From assembly GCA_023663915.1 (NCBI GenBank), contig JAMPGN010000029.1, forward strand, positions 1-26,883: DNA of 26,883 bases, written 5' to 3'. This document shows, in pieces, positions 1 to 6,313 of the stretch. Each line of letters opens with the position of its first letter. Within the stretch, counting starts at the first letter, position 1. The notes below the pieces were generated by a model, which was not told the DNA's origin, ran no database searches, and saw nothing but the letters and a program-made list of their open reading frames with translations. Source of the stretch: Eubacterium sp. Lineage in GTDB: Bacteria > Bacillota_A > Clostridia > Lachnospirales > Lachnospiraceae. The position numbers and the translations under genes are program-made.

Positions 1-1092
1 GCCCTGCTTCTCGCAGGAGTCATGGCAGTGATACCGGTAAGTCAAGTGCAGGCGGTAGGCGCGGGGAGTTCCATCGCGAGAGGAATCGACGTATCGAAGC
101 ATAATCTGTCGATCGATTGGAGCCAGGTACCCTCTTCGGGCGTAAGTTTTGCTTTTGTGAAGGCAGGTAGTACCAATTCGGGTGTTGACCCTTACTTCGA
201 TGCCAATATGAGAGGCGCGAATGCGGCGGGGCTTAAGACGGGCGTTTACCTGTACTCCTATGCTACCAATGCGGAACAGGCACAGAATGAGGCAAACCTT
301 GTTTTGCAGTGGATGAGCAACTATACGGTCAGCTATCCGGTCGTATATGATGTGGAGGATGCATGCCATAAGAACATGTCGCAGGCGCAGCTTCAAGAGA
401 TTATCAATACTTTCTGTTCAGCGATTGAGGCACAGGGATATTATCCGGTAGTTTATTCCAATAAGAATATGTTCTTGAACAAGATCGGTGATATAAGGTA
501 TGATAAATGGGTAGCACAGTATGCGGATAATCTGGAATACAACGGTGCGTCTTTCTGGCAGAATACTTCGCACGGCAGTGTGGCGGGCATTCCGACCAGG
601 GTGGACATGAACTATCAGTTTAAGGATTACTCTTCGCTGATTGTTGCGGACGGATTTGCATCACGAGGGGATCAGAAGGTATTCTACGCGAATTACAGGA
701 TGCAGCGTTCGTGCTGGGCGAATTGGGAGGATAAGAAATACCATTTAGATGAAAACGGCTTCGTGCAGAAGGGATGTTGGTTTGAGGATGAGTCAGGCAG
801 ATATTTTCTGGCGACCAAGGACGGACACGCACTGCGTGAAGATGTGACGATTGAAGGCGTTGAATACTTTTTTGATGAAAATGCGGTTATGCAGACAGGA
901 TTAGTACTCAGACCGGACGGCAATACATATTATTATGATGGTTCCGGCGCGCTTCAGAAGAATGTAACAGTAGAGGTTGACGGCGTAACTTACGAAGTCA
1001 ACAAGAATGGTGTGGCAACGGCTGTACAGACACCAGCGCCGGCACCGGAAGCGCCAGCGGAGGAAACAGAAATTACGAACGGTTCAGAGTAG
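1..1092 (+). CDS. Secreted GH25 muramidase with C-terminal cell-wall-binding repeats (5' end missing)
   Basis: Glycoside hydrolase family 25 enzymes cleave the MurNAc-GlcNAc bond of peptidoglycan. The reading frame is open from the first base and the first visible codons give ALLLAGVMAVIPVSQVQA, the core and cleavage end of a signal peptide. The gene therefore starts to the left of the window, and the ATG at base 22 is internal. Counting from the first visible codon, the GH25 domain spans about 27-215, with the catalytic-site aspartate in GIDVS (D30) and the DxE pair in YDVED (D117, E119) intact. From about 230 to 340 there are aromatic/glycine-rich repeats (for example NTYYYDGSGALQKN) resembling choline-binding or glucan-binding repeats. 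The tail is rich in Pro, Ala and Glu. The next gene begins about 45 bases downstream in the same direction, suggesting one envelope operon. A phage endolysin is unlikely: it has a signal peptide and no phage genes lie nearby. Confidence 0.88.
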   Translation, partial: ALLLAGVMAVIPVSQVQAVGAGSSIARGIDVSKHNLSIDWSQVPSSGVSFAFVKAGSTNSGVDPYFDANMRGANAAGLKTGVYLYSYATNAEQAQNEANLVLQWMSNYTVSYPVVYDVEDACHKNMSQAQLQEIINTFCSAIEAQGYYPVVYSNKNMFLNKIGDIRYDKWVAQYADNLEYNGASFWQNTSHGSVAGIPTRVDMNYQFKDYSSLIVADGFASRGDQKVFYANYRMQRSCWANWEDKKYHLDENGFVQKGCWFEDESGRYFLATKDGHALREDVTIEGVEYFFDENAVMQTGLVLRPDGNTYYYDGSGALQKNVTVEVDGVTYEVNKNGVATAVQTPAPAPEAPAEETEITNGSE

Positions 1093-1138
1093 ATGAATAA
1101 TTGATACCGCCGGGTTTGGCGGTGGAATGGAGATGCCT

Positions 1139-1921
1139 ATGAAACCTCGTAAACACAAGCGAAAGGAATCTTTCTCTGTTCTATTGGTCTCCAATACGGG
1201 ACACAATAGCAGGCAGTTTCATGTCACAAAGTCATGTCTGAAACTGCTCATGGCATTTGTGCTCCTTCTGTGTGTCACGTTCGGCTGGTTCGCCTATCAT
1301 TATCTGACGGGGCAGAACAATGTAAGCAGGGCTGCAGGTGTGAATAAGAATAAAAATGAAAATGAGATGGAACTGAACGAGCAGATTACGGCACAGCAGG
1401 CAATGATACAGCAATTAGAGGAAGAGAAAGAAGATCTCACAAAGCAGAATAATGCACTGACATCGGAGAACAAAGCATTGCTTGCGGCGGCAAAATCAAA
1501 TCTGGGGACAGAGGATAAGGAAGCGGAATCCGCGGAAGGCATTGCGGATGATGATTCCTTCCCAAGCCGCTATCCGTACACGGAATCTGGCATTGTAGCA
1601 ACGAAATATTCACAGGATCATCCTTATATCTCTATCGAGACACGGGAAGAGGGGAATATCGTTGCGTCCGGCACGGGTACGATTGCTGAGGTATCCTCCG
1701 ATGAGGAGTATCCGCTGATTATTGAGATTGAGCACGGAAACGGATACAGGACGCGCTACATGTTTGTACAGGACGCGGAATCGATACACGCGGAGGGAGA
1801 TCAGGTTCAGATCGGAGACACCTTGGCTGTGATTGGTGCACAGAATGAACAACTGGACTATCAGGTCATTTTGGAAGATGAACCGATAGATCCTTTGATT
1901 GTATTTGAAGCAAAAGGATAA
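1139..1921 (+). CDS. Membrane-anchored coiled-coil protein with degenerate LytM (M23) domain
   Basis: Bitopic envelope protein: a basic cytoplasmic N-terminus (MKPRKHKRK), one membrane segment at about 35-55, a coiled coil at about 74-116, an acidic linker, and a LytM/M23-like beta domain at about 149-256. Active M23 peptidases bind zinc with an HxxxD pair and an HxH motif. Here the first region reads DHPYISIET, without the aspartate, and the HLHFE-like strand reads QLDYQVILE, without histidine. The fold cues GNGYRTRYMF, GDQVQIGDTLAVIG and EPIDP remain. It is therefore probably a non-catalytic LytM protein (EnvC, NlpD or SpoIIQ style) that binds wall or a partner. I chose the ATG at 1139 because GGAG at 1129-1132 is correctly spaced before it. 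In-frame ATGs at 1127 and 1133 have poorer sites. The bactofilin gene follows after 15 bases. Confidence 0.8.
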   Translation: MKPRKHKRKESFSVLLVSNTGHNSRQFHVTKSCLKLLMAFVLLLCVTFGWFAYHYLTGQNNVSRAAGVNKNKNENEMELNEQITAQQAMIQQLEEEKEDLTKQNNALTSENKALLAAAKSNLGTEDKEAESAEGIADDDSFPSRYPYTESGIVATKYSQDHPYISIETREEGNIVASGTGTIAEVSSDEEYPLIIEIEHGNGYRTRYMFVQDAESIHAEGDQVQIGDTLAVIGAQNEQLDYQVILEDEPIDPLIVFEAKG

Positions 1922-1936
1922 AAGGAGAATGATATT

Positions 1937-2401
1937 ATGTTGGGAAAAGGGAAAAATGATTCTTACATGGATGATGCAAAGACAAAGGTAGGCACACTGA
2001 TCGGGGTGGGAACTGTTTTTGACGGTGATCTGTCGTCTCCTGAGACAGTTCGGATAGACGGTGTTGTCAACGGGAACTGTACATGTGAAAAAAAATTGAT
2101 TCTCAGTGCCGAAGGTCAGGTGAAAGGCAACATTAATGCCCAGAGCGTCATTATTTCTGGCAAGGTTGACGGGGATATCGTTGTCAGTGGGAAATTGGAA
2201 CTTTTGTCCACAGGCAAGATTGCCGGAAATATCACGGCAAGTTCGATTGTGATCGACGAAGGAGCATGTTTCGATGGCAGATGTACGATGACGGCTTCTT
2301 TGGGACAGATGGCGGGTTATCTGCCCGACAAGTCGGAAGAACAGAAAGAGCAGAAGCAGGATGTGCCGGAGGAGAAGAACAACTCGAAGTCACATAAATA
2401 A
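1937..2401 (+). CDS. Bactofilin (polymer-forming cytoskeletal protein)
   Basis: Bactofilins form nucleotide-independent beta-helical filaments at the inner membrane and recruit peptidoglycan-modifying enzymes. Residues about 15-115 show the repeating Gly/Ile-rich beta-helix typical of the family: GTVFDGDLSSPETVRIDG, then NGNCTC, KGNINAQSVIISGKVDGDI, AGNITASSIVIDEGACFDG. The 154-residue length is normal for the family, and the tail (about 120-154) is charged and probably disordered. AAAGGAG lies just before the ATG. The upstream neighbour is a LytM-domain membrane protein, a pairing known from bactofilin/M23 modules in other bacteria, which supports a role in wall shape or septum organisation. 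The downstream zinc-finger gene starts after 8 bases, so the three genes are probably one transcript. Confidence 0.92.
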   Translation: MLGKGKNDSYMDDAKTKVGTLIGVGTVFDGDLSSPETVRIDGVVNGNCTCEKKLILSAEGQVKGNINAQSVIISGKVDGDIVVSGKLELLSTGKIAGNITASSIVIDEGACFDGRCTMTASLGQMAGYLPDKSEEQKEQKQDVPEEKNNSKSHK

Positions 2402-2409
2402 GGAGTAGT

Positions 2410-2733
2410 ATGGACTGTAAAGAGACAGAAAAGAAGATTCCTTCTTTTTTACAAGATGAACTGGACGGCAGCAGGCTGGAAGAGTTCATGAATCATGTGG
2501 AGAGTTGTCCCGAATGCAAGGAAGAGCTATCGATCCAGTTTTTGGTTACAGAAGGTTTGGAGCGGCTTGAGAATGGAAATAATTTCAATTTGCAGGAAGA
2601 ACTTCTCATGAAGCTGGAAGGCGCTGAGCACCGCATAAGCATACATCGGATGCTATGGTATACGTTGGTATGTCTTGAGGCGGCAGTAGCGGCGGCGATC
2701 ATCATTGCGCTGTGCGTGGTGTTCCGATTTTAA
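2410..2733 (+). CDS. Small zinc-finger (zf-HC2-like) membrane protein, anti-sigma-factor-like
   Basis: The 107-residue protein has an N-terminal H-x3-C-x2-C motif (H29, C33, C36 within HVESCPEC), the zinc ligand set of zf-HC2/anti-sigma domains. A single hydrophobic segment lies at about 83-105 close to the C-terminus, leaving almost no extracytoplasmic part. In the ZAS family this fold binds ECF sigma factors. No sigma-factor gene is next to it here, so the partner, if any, is encoded elsewhere or is not a sigma factor. It sits 8 bases after the bactofilin gene and is followed by an intrinsic terminator, making it the last gene of the envelope operon. Functional assignment beyond zinc-finger membrane protein is inference. 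Confidence 0.72.
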   Translation: MDCKETEKKIPSFLQDELDGSRLEEFMNHVESCPECKEELSIQFLVTEGLERLENGNNFNLQEELLMKLEGAEHRISIHRMLWYTLVCLEAAVAAAIIIALCVVFRF

Positions 2734-2770
2734 TATTTAGAAACAAGTATATGATATAAAGTATTTCTTA

Positions 2771-2799
2771 AATCGTCGCTTTCGGGCGGCGATTTTTTT
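2771..2799 (+). terminator. Intrinsic terminator after the envelope operon
   Basis: ATCGTCGC pairs with GCGGCGAT (one G-U pair) around a short loop and is followed directly by seven T residues. It lies about 40 bases after the zinc-finger gene and before the polA promoter. Confidence 0.85.
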
Positions 2800-2809
2800 C
2801 GGCATAGGG

Positions 2810-2839
2810 TTTTCAAAAGTCGTAGTTATGGTATATAAT
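2810..2839 (+). promoter_or_regulatory. Putative sigma-A promoter for polA
   Basis: A perfect TATAAT (2834-2839) is preceded by a weak -35 candidate TTTTCA (2810-2815) with an 18-base spacer. It is the only good -10 between the upstream terminator and polA. The leader to the start codon would be about 60 bases. Confidence 0.5.
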
Positions 2840-2906
2840 AAATTCTATATGGGCACTTGATAGAATAGAAACAATATTTGACGAATTGCGAAAGGTATTT
2901 ATTGGT

Positions 2907-5621
2907 ATGGGGCAGAAACTTGTATTGATAGATGGACACAGTATATTGAACAGGGCTTTTTACGGGGTGCCCGATCTGACGAACGGGCAGGGGCTTCACA
3001 CCAATGCGGTGTATGGTTTCCTCAATATCATGTTCAAGATTTTGGAAGAAGAACAGCCGGATTATCTGACGGTAGCGTTTGACGTACATGCGCCGACTTT
3101 CCGTCATGAGATTTACCAGGATTACAAAGGCACGAGAAAACCTATGCCGCAGGAACTTAGGGAACAGGTGCCGGTTATGAAACAGATGCTTGAGGCAATG
3201 GGAATTTGTATCATGGAGAAAGCGGGGCTTGAGGCAGATGATATCTTAGGGACGCTTGCCAAAAGGGGCGAGCGCGAAGGGATGGAAGTGGCGCTTGTAT
3301 CGGGGGACAGGGATCTTTTGCAGGTGGCAAGCGACCACATTAAGATTAGGATTCCCAAGACAAAAGGCGGCAGGACGGAAATCGAAGACTACTATGCAAA
3401 GGACGTGGAGGAGAAATATCGGGTCAATCCGATTCAGTTTATCGATCTCAAAGCTCTCATGGGCGATACGGCGGATAATATTCCCGGTGTTCCCAAGGTG
3501 GGGGAGAAGACTGCCACGGAATTGATGGTGCAGTTTGGTTCACTTGATAACATCTATGCGCATGTGGAAGAAGTCACGAAGAAAGCGATCAGAGAGTCGC
3601 TGATCGCCAACAAGGAACTTGCAGATTTAAGTAAAACACTCGCGACGATCCATGTGAATAGTGAGATCGATTACCGGTTTGAAGATGCCGCAGTCGGAAA
3701 TTTTTATACGGAAGAAGCATATATACTATGCAAGCAGTTGGAATTTAAAAATCTGCTTACGAGATTTGAGAAGGATGTGACTGCCACCAATTCACAGACA
3801 CAGTATTTCGATGAGATTACGGAGTTTGTGGAAGTGGAGGCTTTGTTTGGAGAATGTAGGGCGTTGGCAGAACAGAGTGAGGGGACTTACGAGGTCGGGC
3901 TAGCCGTTTACTTGGACAAGACAGGCACAGAAGGATTTGTGGGTGTGGCGATTGCCGTAAGCAAGGAGAAGGTGCGATTCATCCCCTGTCAGGGGCTTGT
4001 GACCAAAGAGTATCTCACGGACAAAATCGCGGGGCTGAATGACGATAAGTTATGTAAACTTAATATATTTGATATCAAAAGGGCATACGGGCAGATTGAG
4101 AGAGCACAAGATGCAGGCGCTTTGCAGGGTGATGTGATGAAGCCCTACCGGGAGGAGCGTTATTTTGATATACTGTTGGCGGCATATCTGCTTAATCCGC
4201 TCAAAAATGACTATGCGGTGGAAGATGTCGCAAATGAATATTTAGGACTTGCCATACCGGACAGGAATCAGGTATGCGGTAAGTCGTCCTACGCGGACAC
4301 CTATGAGACGAGTCCGAGAGAGTTTGTAGAGTTTGCCTGTTTCAATGCATATGTGTGTATCATGGCGGCACCGCTTTTAAGAACAAAGCTGAAAGAGCAG
4401 GGAATGTACGATCTGATGTACCAGATTGAGATGCCGCTGACCAAGGTACTCTATGAGATGGAGCAGTACGGCGTGCTGGTAAAGCCGGATGAGTTGAAGG
4501 CATACGGGGAAGCGCTGGTCGGCAGAATTACGGAATTGGAACAATCGGTTTACAGACAAGCAGGCTGTGAGTTCAATATCAATTCGCCCAAACAATTGGG
4601 GGAAGTCCTTTTTGACAAAATGGGTATCAAGGGCGGCAAGAAGACCAAGACGGGATATTCCACGGCGGCGGACGTTCTGGAGAAACTTGCACCGGACTAT
4701 CCGATTGTATCCGATGTCTTGGAATACCGGGGATTAGCGAAGCTGAAATCCACTTATGCGGACGGGCTAGCGGCATACATTGATGAGGGCGGTAGGATAC
4801 ATTCGACGTTCAATCAGACGATCACGGCCACCGGGCGCATCAGTTCCACGGAGCCGAATCTGCAGAATATTCCTATGCGAGTGGAACTTGGTAGAAGAAT
4901 CCGTAAGGTATTTATCCCGATGGAAGGTTATCTTTTTATGGATGCGGACTACTCGCAGATTGAGTTGAGAGTGTTGGCACATATGTCCGATGACAAGCAG
5001 CTAATCGAGGCGTACAAAATGGATGAGGACATTCACCGTATCACGGCATCCAAAGTGTTCCACACGCCTTTTGAGGAGGTTACGAGCTTGCAGAGGCGCA
5101 ATGCCAAGGCGGTCAATTTCGGCATCGTGTACGGTATCAGCTCTTTCGGCTTGAGCCAGGATTTAAGTATCTCGAAGAAGGAAGCGGCGGAGTATATCGA
5201 GCAGTATTTCGAGACGTATCCCGATGTCAAGAAATTTCTGGATAACATGGTGGAGAAGGCAAAGCAAAACGGCTATGTCACGACCATGTATGGGCGCAGG
5301 CGACCGATTCCGGAGTTATCTTCTAATAATTTCATGCAACGTTCTTTTGGGGAGCGCGTCGCCATGAATTCACCGATTCAGGGGACGGCGGCAGATATTA
5401 TGAAGATCGCCATGATCCGGGTATGGGAGAGGATGCACCGGGAAGGACTTCGGTCTAGACTGATCCTGCAGGTGCATGACGAATTGCTGATTGAGACGCT
5501 TATCGGTGAGGAAGAGCAGGTGCGCGCCATCCTCACGGAAGAGATGCAGAATGCGGCAAATCTGGCTGTCAAGTTAGAGATTGATCTGCATACGGGCAGT
5601 GACTGGTATGAGGCGAAATAG
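2907..5621 (+). CDS. polA: DNA polymerase I
   Basis: Repair and Okazaki-fragment-processing polymerase of 904 residues. The N-terminal 5'-3' exonuclease (about 1-290) carries the metal-site motifs LEADDILG, SGDRDLLQ and GDTADNIPG. The middle domain (about 315-500) corresponds to the proofreading exonuclease but has lost key acidic residues: there is no DxE pair in the AVYLDKTG strand, and the last aspartate site reads FACFNAYV. It is probably inactive, as in many Gram-positive Pol I enzymes. The polymerase domain (about 510-904) has motif A DADYSQIELR (from D679), motif B RRNAKAVNFGIVYG (from R730) and motif C QVHDE (H857-D858). The ATG at 2907 gives the family N-terminus MGQKLVLIDGHS; AAAGG at 2891-2895 is the nearest ribosome site. 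A TTG at 2886 in frame would add seven residues and is less likely. coaE follows about 50 bases on. Confidence 0.97.
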   Translation: MGQKLVLIDGHSILNRAFYGVPDLTNGQGLHTNAVYGFLNIMFKILEEEQPDYLTVAFDVHAPTFRHEIYQDYKGTRKPMPQELREQVPVMKQMLEAMGICIMEKAGLEADDILGTLAKRGEREGMEVALVSGDRDLLQVASDHIKIRIPKTKGGRTEIEDYYAKDVEEKYRVNPIQFIDLKALMGDTADNIPGVPKVGEKTATELMVQFGSLDNIYAHVEEVTKKAIRESLIANKELADLSKTLATIHVNSEIDYRFEDAAVGNFYTEEAYILCKQLEFKNLLTRFEKDVTATNSQTQYFDEITEFVEVEALFGECRALAEQSEGTYEVGLAVYLDKTGTEGFVGVAIAVSKEKVRFIPCQGLVTKEYLTDKIAGLNDDKLCKLNIFDIKRAYGQIERAQDAGALQGDVMKPYREERYFDILLAAYLLNPLKNDYAVEDVANEYLGLAIPDRNQVCGKSSYADTYETSPREFVEFACFNAYVCIMAAPLLRTKLKEQGMYDLMYQIEMPLTKVLYEMEQYGVLVKPDELKAYGEALVGRITELEQSVYRQAGCEFNINSPKQLGEVLFDKMGIKGGKKTKTGYSTAADVLEKLAPDYPIVSDVLEYRGLAKLKSTYADGLAAYIDEGGRIHSTFNQTITATGRISSTEPNLQNIPMRVELGRRIRKVFIPMEGYLFMDADYSQIELRVLAHMSDDKQLIEAYKMDEDIHRITASKVFHTPFEEVTSLQRRNAKAVNFGIVYGISSFGLSQDLSISKKEAAEYIEQYFETYPDVKKFLDNMVEKAKQNGYVTTMYGRRRPIPELSSNNFMQRSFGERVAMNSPIQGTAADIMKIAMIRVWERMHREGLRSRLILQVHDELLIETLIGEEEQVRAILTEEMQNAANLAVKLEIDLHTGSDWYEAK

Positions 5622-5674
5622 AATGCGCTAAGTTGGTTATTTGCGACAGTCGAATAACCGACTCGGAAAGGGAT

Positions 5675-6313
5675 GTGCTTAGGAAAGTGAAAATCATAGG
5701 AATCACCGGCGGCGTCGGTTCCGGCAAGACGCAGATACTTGAGTATCTTAAGGAACATACAAACTGTCGCGTTATCGTGGCGGACAGGGTGGCGCACGAA
5801 CTGGAAGAGCCGGGCCAAGTTTGCTATGAACAGATCGTTGCGCTGTTGGGACGAAAGATACTGACGGAAGATGGCAGGATCGACAGGAGTGCAATGGCGG
5901 CGGCGATTTTCAATGACCAGGATCTCTTGGCAAGGATCAATGAGATCGTCCATCCGGCGGTCAGGGATGATATCAATCGGGCGATCGCGGAGGAAAAAGA
6001 GGCGGGAGGGCTTGATTATTTATTCATCGAAGCGGCACTCTTAATTGAAAACGGATATGGCGGGATCGTGGATGAGATGTGGTACATCTATGCGGACGAG
6101 CAGGTTAGGCGGGACAGACTAAAGTCATCTAGGGGTTATACGGATGAAAAGATTGACAGTATCATGAAGGAGCAGCTTTCGGAGGAAGTTTTTCGCAGGC
6201 ATTGTTCCGTAGTGATTGATAACAGCGAGACATTACAGAGCGCTTTTGAGCAGATTAATAAGAAATTGGGGGAAGAGTTGTGTCAGAAACCATCAAATTT
6301 CCTGGACAATTAG
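5675..6313 (+). CDS. coaE: Dephospho-CoA kinase
   Basis: Last step of coenzyme A synthesis: ATP-dependent phosphorylation of the 3'-hydroxyl of dephospho-CoA. The P-loop GGVGSGKT lies at residues 12-19. Other family marks are VADRVAHEL, the IVHPAVRDD motif, the FIEAALLIENG strand, and the C-terminal RxxxQ...R...VIDN pattern (MKEQLSEEVFRRHCSVVIDN). About 212 residues fits the family. The start is uncertain. GTG at 5675 yields MLRKVKIIGITGG and has a GGAAAGG site close upstream; GTG at 5687 would trim four residues, and a TTG at 5633 would add 14 atypical residues. The 3' end overlaps the next gene by 34 bases, indicating co-transcription. A polA-coaE neighbourhood is common in Gram-positive bacteria. 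Confidence 0.95.
   Translation: MLRKVKIIGITGGVGSGKTQILEYLKEHTNCRVIVADRVAHELEEPGQVCYEQIVALLGRKILTEDGRIDRSAMAAAIFNDQDLLARINEIVHPAVRDDINRAIAEEKEAGGLDYLFIEAALLIENGYGGIVDEMWYIYADEQVRRDRLKSSRGYTDEKIDSIMKEQLSEEVFRRHCSVVIDNSETLQSAFEQINKKLGEELCQKPSNFLDN

Noticed and set aside
1..1092. Phage endolysin or prophage edge
   Set aside because: The protein has a signal peptide and wall-binding repeats, and the following genes are host envelope genes, not phage genes.
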